DNA of 64,000 bases. Origin: Methanocella_A sp963792125 (lineage in GTDB: Archaea > Halobacteriota > Methanocellia > Methanocellales > Methanocellaceae). Every line of letters starts with the position of its first letter. The first letter of the stretch is position 1. This document shows positions 17,124-25,718 of the stretch, piece after piece. The stretch is from positions 159,676-223,675 of the forward strand of contig CAWBVA010000011.1 of the NCBI GenBank assembly GCA_963792125.1, in the 5' to 3' direction. The translations under genes and the position numbers were made by a program. The notes beneath the pieces are model-generated. The model made no database searches. It saw only the letters and a list, made by a program, of their open reading frames with translations, and was not told the origin of the DNA.

Positions 17124-18468
17124 ATGATCCACGTCGCGTACGATAAAGGTACCATTCTCATCCGGGGCAACGCCGGGGTGCCCGATGCAAGGTGGGATGC
17201 CAGGGCCGGCGCTTACCGGGCCCTTGCCATCCACTACCGGAACATCAAGGCCTTTCTCGACGCATCAGGATTTACCTTCCGGGACGACGTGCTTGATCTC
17301 ATCCCCAGCCCGGAACTCAAGATGAGAACCGTGCTCCGGGACTACCAGGAGAAGGCGATCTCGGCGTGGATGCGCGCCGGGCAGCGGGGCGTGGTCGTGC
17401 TGCCGACCGGCTCCGGGAAGACGCTGGTCGCGCTGAAAGCGATCTCGCTGGCTTACCCGGCTATCGTCATCGTGCCGACGCTCGACCTGCTCGAACAGTG
17501 GAAAGCGCGGGTGGAAGAGGAGTTCGGCATCGAGGCCGGCGTCTACTGTGGCGACGACCACCGGCTCGGCCCTGTGACTATCGCAACCTATGATACCGCA
17601 TACATCCGCGCCGCGGAGCTGGGCAACCGTTTCAAGCTGATCGTCTTCGACGAAGTGCACCACCTGCCTTCGCCCGGGTACTCGACCATCGCCGAAATGT
17701 TCGCCTGCCCATACCGGCTCGGCCTTACCGCGACGTACGAGCGGGAGGACGGCAAAGAGAAAGACCTGCCCAGGCTGACGGGCGGTAAAATCTTCGAGAT
17801 GGGCGTGGACAGCCTCGAAGGCGTCCATCTTGCCACGTACGACCTGAAGCGCATCAAGGTGCAGATGCTCCCTGGAGGAAGAGGCGGCTTACAGGAAGGA
17901 CTACGACGCCTACCGGCAATATCTCAGCGATCACAATATCATTCTTCGCACGCCCAGGGACTTCGAGCGGCTGGTCATGAGAAGCGGCCGCGACCGGGCA
18001 GCAAGAGAGGCCATTCTCGCCAGGCATCGTGCCCGCACCATAGCGCTGAACTCGAAAGCCAAGCTGGCGGCGCTGGCGGGCGTGCTCCGGGAACACAGCG
18101 GGCCGGAGGATAAAGCGATCATCTTCACGGAGTATAACGACCTGGTCTACACCATCTCACGCGAGTTCTTAGTCCCGTTCATCACTTACACTACTCCTAA
18201 AGACGAGCGGCAGGAGAACCTGGCGAAGTTCCGCTCCGGCGAGTACCGGGCTATTGTCACGTCGAAGGTGCTCGACGAAGGCGTGGACGTGCCTGACGCG
18301 AACATCGGCGTCATCCTCAGCGGCAGCGGCAGCCGCCGGGAGTTCGTCCAGCGGCTCGGGCGCATCCTGCGGAAGAAAGGCGACAAGAAGGCGGTGCTCT
18401 ACGAGATCGTCTCACAGGGGACGATGGAAGAAGGCTCTTCCACCCGCAGGAGGCATGAGGCGACATAA
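17124..18468 (+). CDS. xpb: XPB/Rad25 family DNA helicase (frameshifted)
   Basis: This superfamily 2 helicase has a Walker A LPTGSGKT, a DEVHH box and GLTAT (motif III), preceded by the short XPB N-terminal damage-recognition region from MIHVAYDKG. After KRIKVQM at about 17868 the frame is lost. One base on, it continues SLEEEAAYRKDYDAYRQYL and runs through the second RecA domain, with VTSKVLDEGVDVPDA and RLGRILRKKGDK, to TAA at 18468. Removing one C at 17868 restores a protein of about 448 residues. The stop overlaps the next ATG (TAATG), so it forms a unit with the Bax1 nuclease gene, its known partner in archaeal excision repair. Confidence 0.85.
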
Positions 18469-20017
18469 TGTTGTCCAGCGAACTCTTGCTCACCCGTATA
18501 AGGGGCGACGAGATAGCGCCCCAGCTTATCAAGCCCGAGGGCGACCACCTCGAGCTGGCCCGTGATCTCATCGGCATCTTCAGTGACCACACAGGTAAAA
18601 AGCTGGGCGAGCTGAACGACATCTTAGAGGAGATGGAGGACCAGGGTTTCGACTACCGGCTGGTCCGGGGCCTGGTCTCGCTGCTGGAGCGGCGCTGCGA
18701 CCTGCGCGTGGACAGCGAGATATCCCCTGTGGCTGCACGCAGCGCAGTGTTCTCTGCGGCTGCCCGCATGTACCCGGTAATCACCCCGGAAGCGAGAGAT
18801 GCTGCAATACGCGAGGCGGCAGGCTCCCTGGGCGTGAGCGCGAGTTCGCTCGAACAGGCGATGCACGCAGACCTGGAAAACGAGTTGGTCCTTCAGTCGT
18901 TCCGGCCCCCGGAGCCCGAAAACCTGGTCTACCATTACAACCTTTCGCTGGCGCAGACACTCCTGTTCAAGGCGACACAGCTCAAATTCCGGGCCAGCGG
19001 CGGCCACAAGGAGGTCCTCCGGCAGGTGAAACGTCTGGGCCTGATGTACGACGCGGAGTACACCGGCGGCAGGGTTGACATCACTGTGGACGGCCCGGCA
19101 TCGGCCATGAAGCTTACCGAGCGCTATGGCACGGCGTTCGCCAGGCTGCTTCCCGCTATAGTCGCATCTACCGGCTGGAGCCTCGAAGCATCCGTCGTCC
19201 GTAAGGACTTCTCCGGCGAGCCGCGTGTCTACCAGTTCAGGCTGTCCGAGCAGAAGCATGGCGATCTCTTCAGGACATGGCCGGAAGAGCCCGTAGCAGT
19301 TCGACAGCTCCCTCGAAGAGGCGTTCTACGGCTCGTTCGCGGGACTGAAGACCGGCTGGACGATCAGCCGTGAGCCGGAGCCACTGATCGCAGGCAAGAC
19401 GCTGTTCATTCCCGATTTCCTGCTGGAAAAGGATGGCATGCGCGTCTACATGGAGATCGCCGGCTTCTGGACGCCCGAGTACCTGCGCCGCAAGGTGGCG
19501 AAGCTCAAGGAGATCAAGGACCGGGAACTGCTGGTGCTGGCCGACGAGAAGACCTCCTGCGAGGCGTTCCGCGACGTGCCCGGCGTCATCTTTTACGACC
19601 GTAAAGTGCCGCTGAAGCCGGTGCTGGAGCGGCTGGAACGGGTCGAGCGGACGCATTCGGCGGCCGGGGCGTCACGGCTGGAGCAGTCGGGCTTGCGAAC
19701 TGGAAGGCGATGTAATAATGCTTTCTGACCTGGCGACGGAGGCGGGTGTTAGCATCGAGTCCCTGCGGGTTTACCTCGAGAGACATCCTCCGTCTGGCTA
19801 TATCGAAGCCGGCGACGAACTGGTCAGCGATGGCATGCTACACGAGATTGAAAAGTCACTGCCGGAGACGATGCCCTACACGGAAGCGGTAGCAGCTGTA
19901 AAGAGCAAAGGCGTGATGGCCGCGGATACGGTGATACAGTTGCTCGGCTACACAGTGAAATGGAGCGGCCTCGACCCGGAGAGCGCAATGATTTATAAAG
20001 TAAAAAAGCCAGCATAG
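18468..20017 (+). CDS. bax1: Bax1 / DUF790 nuclease (two frameshifts)
   Basis: The ATG overlaps the XPB stop. The protein starts MLSSELLLTRIRGDEIAPQL, the DUF790 opening, and continues FKATQLKFRA, RYGTAFARLLP and FSGEPRVYQF. Near 19299 one extra base breaks the frame; the next frame reads FDSSLEEAFYGSFAGLKTGW, then KTLFIPDFLLEKDG and VYMEIAGFW, which carry the nuclease-like acidic residues. A second break near 19660-19700 leads into CELEGDVIMLSDLATEAGVS and a helical C-terminal region ending at 20017. Archaeal Bax1 binds XPB and cuts repair bubbles; the gene order supports that role. A separate C-terminal gene starting at 19718 is possible, but the continuity before that ATG argues for one protein. 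Confidence 0.75.
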
Positions 20018-20322
20018 TCTTTGTAAAGCTTTGATACTGTCCATAAAACCTGTACCACTCTGTTAAGGCTATGCGCCCTTGGCGAGCGTGACAGGAGTGC
20101 GCATAGCCTTAACAAGGCCTGATTTTCATAGCCTTCGCACGAAAATCGTGTGGAGCCAGCGTGCAGGCAAGTGTCGCTTATCGGCTCCAGCGAGAAATGT
20201 GTGCCGTATGTCCTCCCGTCCGTGCGCGCGCGAGCGCCCGCCAGTCCAGCGACGATAGGTCATTCCCATATTTCATCTACATATAGACTTTCAGTAAAAA
20301 AGGGCCGGCATATGCCGGCCAT
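20018..20322. other. Intergenic region with a perfect 15-base palindrome related to the 40-58 kb repeat
   Basis: At 20062-20076 and 20099-20113 lie perfect 15-base arms (GTTAAGGCTATGCGC). Between and into the right arm the sequence CTTGGCGAGCGTGACAGGAG and GCATAGCC matches the outer end of the right arm of the composite repeats near 52.9 and 57.9 kb. The rest holds no gene. Confidence 0.8.
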
Positions 20323-21228
20323 TTAATCGAAGAAACCCGATTCCCCGATGATCTCATCGACAGGCGTAAAGGTCGTCTCAACAATGTCCCTGCCGGTCTT
20401 TTTCATATAGTCCTGGACGATGAAGTACCCACAGGCATAGCCCGCGAAGTCCGGCATGCCGACGCCTTTCCCTCCGAACTTCGTCGCCTTGCGGTCCCCG
20501 AAGAGGTATGATCTTACCTCGTTGAAGCCCGTCAGGTCGAGGGCTTTCTTCATGGCTTCCTTCACCCGGGGCAACTGGCTCATGTCGAACTCCTCCACGT
20601 AATAGCCCACCCGGTCTTTCCCGTACAGCGCCGTGCCGAAGGACTCGGCCATGCCTTCCAGGACCATGTACTCGCCGACGGAGATATTCATCGGGTTGAA
20701 CGGGGCGGTCGAGAACTTGATCGTGTGGTGGATTTCGTGCGCCAGGGCCGACTGGAACTTAGACATGTTGTAAGCGTCCGGTTCGCCATACGTCATCATC
20801 ACATAGCCGGGGACGCCCCCGAAGCCGGTGTAGCTGTGGTCGGCAGGGTCCATTTTCGCCGGGTCGAGCAGGAAGATGCCGGCCTGGATGTGTTTCAGGG
20901 GTATCCGGTCCTCGTATTTCCTGAATGCATCGGTCGCTTTCTTCAGCGTCTCCTCCATCAGGTCCCAGGCCCGGTACTCTTTCATTGTTTCCAGCCGCTT
21001 CAGCGCTTTCTGATCAATATTCTGCGGCAGTAAAAACGACCAGCTCGTCAACATCATCTTAGCGTCCATTTTCCCGGCGCCGGGGTGCAGCGAGCTACCG
21101 AAAGCGTTGAACAGGCCCTCGTAGGGCTTCATGAGCTCGTCCCTGAATATTGCCTGCTTCCTGTCGGTGTCCTCTTCTGCGATGATCTTCCTGTAGACGG
21201 ACATTGTGTCCTGTACTGTAAATTCCAT
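20323..21228 (-). CDS. DUF2268-like zinc protease
   Basis: The metal-binding motif ALAHEIHHTIKF (HExxH) lies near residue 155 and is followed about 30 residues later by VLEGMAESFG, the Glu ligand of gluzincin-type metalloproteases. The arrangement and the length of 301 residues fit DUF2268 predicted Zn-dependent proteases. No signal peptide is present, so it is probably cytoplasmic. ATG 21228 is chosen because the upstream in-frame residues are unlike a protein N-terminus and an AGGAGATAGTCATATG ribosome-binding site precedes it. The substrate is unknown. Confidence 0.8.
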   Translation of the reverse strand: MEFTVQDTMSVYRKIIAEEDTDRKQAIFRDELMKPYEGLFNAFGSSLHPGAGKMDAKMMLTSWSFLLPQNIDQKALKRLETMKEYRAWDLMEETLKKATDAFRKYEDRIPLKHIQAGIFLLDPAKMDPADHSYTGFGGVPGYVMMTYGEPDAYNMSKFQSALAHEIHHTIKFSTAPFNPMNISVGEYMVLEGMAESFGTALYGKDRVGYYVEEFDMSQLPRVKEAMKKALDLTGFNEVRSYLFGDRKATKFGGKGVGMPDFAGYACGYFIVQDYMKKTGRDIVETTFTPVDEIIGESGFFD

Positions 21229-21454
21229 ATGACTATCTCCTGAGTTAATTTTTCTGTTATTGTAACGCTGACGGTTCCAGTCAGCGGACCATACCAGCTG
21301 TTGCTGAGAATCCAGAAGCCAAGCTCCGATGTCTCTCACTCATCGGGTTTACCGGTCTGCCCGGCTGTCTACAAGAAGACTATAAGAACTGACTGCACAT
21401 AGGCGATCGACTACTCGTTAGCCGGTCAAAGTATATAAAATAAGCGTCCGTCGG

Positions 21455-22278
21455 CTATGTGAGCTTTTCCCGGACGAGATCATAGAACTTGTCGCCGAAC
21501 TTGACGAACAGTGCAGGCGTATCGCAGCGGGTGAAGGTCAGCACGTCTTTTGTGCCCACGTTGACCATGTACTGGCCGTCCACGACCACCATGGACTCTT
21601 TGTCCTCGCGCAGCAGCTCCAGCTTGATGGTGCTCTTCCCCGGTATCACCCACGGCCTGGAGGAAAGCTTGTAGGGGGCAAGCGGCACGATGATGATCGC
21701 GTCCACCCGCGGGTCCACGATCGGTCCGCCTGCGCTCATGGCATAGGCGGTCGAGCCCGTCGGCGTCGCCAGCACTACGCCGTCGGCACGGAATTCTTCC
21801 ATGAGTTTTTCGTCCACGTGTATGCGGAAATGCGATATCTTCGAGGGCCGGGACGTCAGCACGACCGCTTCGTTCATGGCGCATGGCAGGTCCTCGTGGT
21901 TCCGCTTCACGGCCATCCGGGAACGCTCGGTCACCTCGAAATTGCCGATGATGTCGTCGATCATGTACAGTGCGCTCTCCGGGTCGACGACCGTTAAAAA
22001 GCCTACTTCGCCCATGTTGATGCCCAGTATAGGCGTAGGCTTGGGCAGTAGCTGGAGCGAGCGCAGGATGGTGCCGTCGCCGCCGAAGATCAGGATGATA
22101 TCGGCGTACATCTCGTCGACCTCCGTCGCTTCCTTGCTGCCGCACAGTCCTGCAGTCACCGGGTCAAGGTATAGCTTGACCTTGTAGGAAAGTGCTTGAC
22201 GAACGCCGGAATGTACCCCTTCGGGTCCTTGACGTCGATGCGCGAGATGATGCCGACTGATCTGGCCTGCATTGGCAT
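21455..22278 (-). CDS. nadK: NAD kinase (frameshifted N-terminus)
   Basis: The main frame has the NAD kinase signature IFGGDGTILR and the TPTGSTAYAMSAGGPIV motif, followed by the beta-sandwich C-terminal domain. The expected N-terminus is in another frame: ATG 22278 starts MPMQARSVGIISRIDVKDPK and GYIPAFVKHF. Near 22190 it must shift to SYKVKLYLDPVTAGLCG. One missing base there splits the gene; with it restored the protein is about 275 residues, the usual length. It makes NADP from NAD using ATP or polyphosphate. The promoter lies in the 260-base gap shared with eIF5A. Confidence 0.85.
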
Positions 22279-22542
22279 GGTAACAACCGATGATTAATTG
22301 GCGCTGTTGGGGTATAAGTATTCTCACTCGGGACATGCCGTACCGGGCGTATGGCATGGAATCGATGCAATATCAAAAACAATTACATGGTGTCCTTCGT
22401 GTCCATTGTGTACATCATGCTGACGCTAAGTATTTATACGGGATTATGACTATTATAGCCTATATCCGGCTCTGGATATTATAGAAAATCGTATATCTAA
22501 GCCTCATACGTCTCACAAGAAATCTTTTAAAGGAGATTTATC

Positions 22543-22929
22543 ATGAAGCAGCAAACCGAAATCAAGACGCTGAAAGAAGGAAAATTCGTAATCATCGATG
22601 ACGAGCCCTGCACCATCGTAGCCGTGCAGCATTCGAAGCCCGGCAAGCACGGAGCCGCAAAAGCACGTATAGACGCGATCGGCTTATTCGACGGCTCCAA
22701 GCGTTCCATCGTGAACCCGGTCGACGCCAAGATCTACGTACCAATCGTCGAGCGCAAGACCGCACAGGTGCTCTCTGTAGCTGGCACTACTGCACAGCTC
22801 ATGGACACGTCCGACTACTCGACCTTCGAGCTCGCCATCCCCGAGGAACTGGCAGGCAAGGTCACCCCGGGCATTGAAGTCCCGTACCTGACCTCGATGG
22901 GCAAGACCAAGTTCACGATCAGGCAGTAA
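22543..22929 (+). CDS. eif5A: Translation elongation/initiation factor 5A
   Basis: The 128-residue protein carries the hypusination loop SKPGKHGAAKAR, where the lysine of PGKHG is modified to hypusine or deoxyhypusine. The remaining SH3-like and OB domains match archaeal aIF5A. It relieves ribosome stalling at proline-rich and other difficult sequences. A strong AAAGGAGATTTATC ribosome-binding site precedes the ATG, and a TATA-like TATTATAG lies near 22450. The agmatinase gene starts 31 bases downstream and probably shares its transcript. Confidence 0.95.
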   Translation: MKQQTEIKTLKEGKFVIIDDEPCTIVAVQHSKPGKHGAAKARIDAIGLFDGSKRSIVNPVDAKIYVPIVERKTAQVLSVAGTTAQLMDTSDYSTFELAIPEELAGKVTPGIEVPYLTSMGKTKFTIRQ

Positions 22930-22959
22930 TTGCCGGATCGCTAATGAGGCTCATCTTCG

Positions 22960-23823
22960 ATGAGTAACAACGTTTTTGCCGATGCGAACGCGCCCTACAA
23001 TGAGGCGCAGTTCGTCATTTATGGCGTCCCTTTTGACGGTACTTCCTCGTTCCGGCCCGGTTCCCGCTGGGCACCGGACGTGATGCGGAAGGTATCCTAT
23101 AATTTCGAGACCTATGTCCCCGAGTTCGACGTGGACCTCGAGGACGTCCCTGTGCACGACATGGGTAACTGCGACACCTACGTCGGCGTGGACGAGACGC
23201 TGGAAGAGGTCTATCGCCTGACGAAAGGGATCGTCAATGCCGGAAAAATACCGATCATGATGGGCGGCGAACATTCGCTGACCTACCCGTGTGTGAAAGC
23301 GTTCGGCGGGTCAGTCGGGTTTGTGGTCCTGGACGCTCACCTCGACCTGCGGCCCGAATACCGGGGCGTCAAGTATAACCACGCTTGCATCTCCCGGCAT
23401 GTCATCGAGGACCTGGCCGACAAGTACGTCTCCATAGGCGTGCGCAGCGGTCCCCCGGAAGAGTGGAAGTTCGTGCGGGACCACCCGGAGTACAAGTTCT
23501 ATACGTCCGACGACGTCTGCGGCAAAGGCATCGACACAATCCTGCAGGAGGTCGACGCGTACCTGACGGGATGCGACCGGATTTACCTTTCGCTGGATAT
23601 GGACGCCATCGATCCGTCCTACGCCCCTGGCCTCGGGACGCCGGAGCCTTTCGGCATGACACCCCGGGACGTAAGGACAGTCATACGTCACATGGCGCCT
23701 CTGGCAGTCGGGTTCGACCTGGTGGAGATATCGCCGGATTACGACAGCGGCGAGATCACATCCGTACTCGGCGCCAAGCTGATCCGCGACTTCATAGCGG
23801 CAAAGTGGAAGTCGATGCAGTAA
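22960..23823 (+). CDS. speB: Agmatinase (ureohydrolase family)
   Basis: The manganese ligands lie in GGEHSLTYP, DAHLDLR and SLDMDAIDPSYAPG, the three ureohydrolase signatures. The length of 287 residues matches archaeal agmatinases that release urea from agmatine to give putrescine. Directly following eIF5A is informative: putrescine feeds spermidine, the aminobutyl donor for deoxyhypusine on eIF5A. The product could also be an arginase or guanidinobutyrase paralogue, but the gene order favours agmatinase. Confidence 0.9.
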   Translation: MSNNVFADANAPYNEAQFVIYGVPFDGTSSFRPGSRWAPDVMRKVSYNFETYVPEFDVDLEDVPVHDMGNCDTYVGVDETLEEVYRLTKGIVNAGKIPIMMGGEHSLTYPCVKAFGGSVGFVVLDAHLDLRPEYRGVKYNHACISRHVIEDLADKYVSIGVRSGPPEEWKFVRDHPEYKFYTSDDVCGKGIDTILQEVDAYLTGCDRIYLSLDMDAIDPSYAPGLGTPEPFGMTPRDVRTVIRHMAPLAVGFDLVEISPDYDSGEITSVLGAKLIRDFIAAKWKSMQ

Positions 23824-23953
23824 CGGCATCGCACTCCCCGCAGCGACTTTACTATATATCGTCCTCTAGGCTCTTTTTCGACTTTACTGGCTCTGGCAAA
23901 GCCGTGGCTGCTCCGGACAATCCGTATGGAAAAAAAAGAAACGGGCAGAATGG

Positions 23954-25270
23954 CTATTTCTTTCCGCCCTGGTAATTTCTGCCTGCGACCAGGACGAAGA
24001 ATGCTATCCCGCCGCCAAAGATCACGTAAAGCAATGTGTTGTCGCTCCCGGCCGGCGGCACCGGCGTCGGCGAAACGCCTGCTCCGGGCTGCGGCGTAGC
24101 GGTTACGTTCAGTCCGGGCGACGGCACCGCTGTCGGTGTCGCGACAGCTGCGGTCGGCTGTGCCTGCGTCGGCAAGGCCGTTGGTCCCTGTGTCGGTTCG
24201 GGGGCGTACACATCGACGCTGGCTATCGCAATGCCCTTGTGTGCACCCTGGATAAGTACCGATCCCGTGACCGTTTTTGATACCGGATCGATGATGGTGA
24301 CACTGTCCCGGCACGTGACATACAATTTGCCGCCGTCGGGAGTAAACGCGAGCGCCCACGGGTCTGTTCCGGCCGGTATCGTCGCCGGGCCTGACGCTGC
24401 CTGGGCTATCGGGATTATCTTGTCGAAAAAGTCCATGCGCAACACCGGCTGGGTGCCGGACACGATCACCTGGTTGCCCTGGGTATCAGTAATATACAGC
24501 AGCCCGTCCTTCGGGCTGAGCTTCATGCCCCATTTCTCGGTGAACTGTCCCAGGCTGAAATTATAAGACTCCTTTCCGGTGGCCGTATCGATGACCGATA
24601 CGTCTCCCGGGTAAGTGGCATGGGCGATCATGACGACGTAAGCCTTCGACCCGTCGGGGCTGAAGACGACCTCCCCGGGCACGTTGGCATTGGCGCCCAC
24701 GTAGTTGACGGTCCCCGTAATCGTATTGGTCTTCAGGTCGATGATCACCATCGAGCCGCTCATAAAGGTGGTCACATACGCTTTAGTGCCGTCCGGGCTG
24801 ATCGCGATGAAATCGGCGTTATTCAGTGAATTATGGTAGATTGTCTGTACGCCGTGTGTGGTCGTATCTATGACCGAGACACTCTTTCCCCCTCTGTTCG
24901 TGACATAGGCATGTTTGCCGTCAGGGGCAAAGGCCACGTGCTGCGGCGATGTGCCCACGGAGATATCGCCCTTTTTATCGCCGGAGGACGTGTCGATGAT
25001 CGACACGCTATTGCTCCCGCTGTTGACCACGTAGGCCTCTTTGCCGTCCGGAGATACGGCGACTCCGACGGGGGCGTTCCCTGTCGGTATCGTCGCGACC
25101 ACCGAATCCGTTGCGGTATCAATGATAGTCGTACTGTTCCCCTCATAGTTAGTTACATAGGCATACGTCTTTGTCACGCTGGCCGCAGATGTCATCGCTG
25201 ACAAAGATATTAACACAATCGTCAGCAGCACGAGGACTGCTGCTGTTTTAGCAAATAGCCTTGCCGACAA
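23954..25270 (-). CDS. YVTN beta-propeller surface protein with C-terminal anchor
   Basis: A signal peptide (LFAKTAAVLVLLTIVLISLS) leads into seven or more repeats of the YVTN type (AYVTNYEGNSTTIIDTATD, AYVVNSGSNSVSIIDTSSG). These are typical of archaeal S-layer-associated propellers. A Pro/Thr/Ala-rich spacer follows, then a C-terminal membrane segment (LLYVIFGGGIAFFVLVAG) ending RNYQGGKK, a transmembrane anchor with a basic stop-transfer tail. It is probably displayed on the cell surface; ligand and role are unknown. Two larger propeller genes follow on the same strand. Confidence 0.85.
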   Translation of the reverse strand: MSARLFAKTAAVLVLLTIVLISLSAMTSAASVTKTYAYVTNYEGNSTTIIDTATDSVVATIPTGNAPVGVAVSPDGKEAYVVNSGSNSVSIIDTSSGDKKGDISVGTSPQHVAFAPDGKHAYVTNRGGKSVSVIDTTTHGVQTIYHNSLNNADFIAISPDGTKAYVTTFMSGSMVIIDLKTNTITGTVNYVGANANVPGEVVFSPDGSKAYVVMIAHATYPGDVSVIDTATGKESYNFSLGQFTEKWGMKLSPKDGLLYITDTQGNQVIVSGTQPVLRMDFFDKIIPIAQAASGPATIPAGTDPWALAFTPDGGKLYVTCRDSVTIIDPVSKTVTGSVLIQGAHKGIAIASVDVYAPEPTQGPTALPTQAQPTAAVATPTAVPSPGLNVTATPQPGAGVSPTPVPPAGSDNTLLYVIFGGGIAFFVLVAGRNYQGGKK

Positions 25271-25443
25271 AATGATTCTCCTTAACGGGTTGTTATTTAT
25301 TTTTATTGGTTATATACCATGCGATTGTATTTGAAACTATATGTGGCAGGCGATGCAATGATAATCGCCTGCTAAAAAAGCGTTGCTATCAGCGAATGAT
25401 TAATAAATCGTGCGGCCTGCGACGGCCGCGGAGAACAATACTG

Positions 25444-25683
25444 TTACTTTTCGGATTCCTTGCCCTTCTCGATCAGCTCTTTGACGCGCTGGCCGCCCTT
25501 CTCGCCGCCCTTGTGGCCGATCTCCTCGTAGAATTCCTTGCCGTGGGTCTCGGCAGTCTTCTCGCCGCCCTTGTGGCCGATCTCCTCGTAGAATTCCTTG
25601 CCATGGGTCTCGGACGTCTTCTCGCCACCCTTATGCCCGGCTTCCTTGACGCTCATGTCACCCTTTTTCTCCTTCTCTGCCAT
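25444..25683 (-). CDS. KGG-repeat stress protein, second copy
   Basis: The preferred start is ATG 25683 (MAEKEKKGDMSVKEAGHKGG), giving a 79-residue protein with three KGG repeats of the form GHKGGEKTAETHGKEFYEEIG. It is closely related to the protein at 3443-3712. The repeats at DNA level are near-identical within the gene, so unequal recombination could change their number. It lies between two surface propeller genes on the same strand. Confidence 0.85.
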   Translation of the reverse strand: MAEKEKKGDMSVKEAGHKGGEKTSETHGKEFYEEIGHKGGEKTAETHGKEFYEEIGHKGGEKGGQRVKELIEKGKESEK

Positions 25684-25718
25684 ATAAACACCCGGAAAAG
25701 ACTCTTTTCCTGAATGAA

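Noticed and set aside
20062..20113. attC site of an integron
   Set aside because: The ends read GTTAAGG and CCTTAAC in the reverse order to the attC core sites and no integrase lies nearby; kept only as an analogy in the findings.
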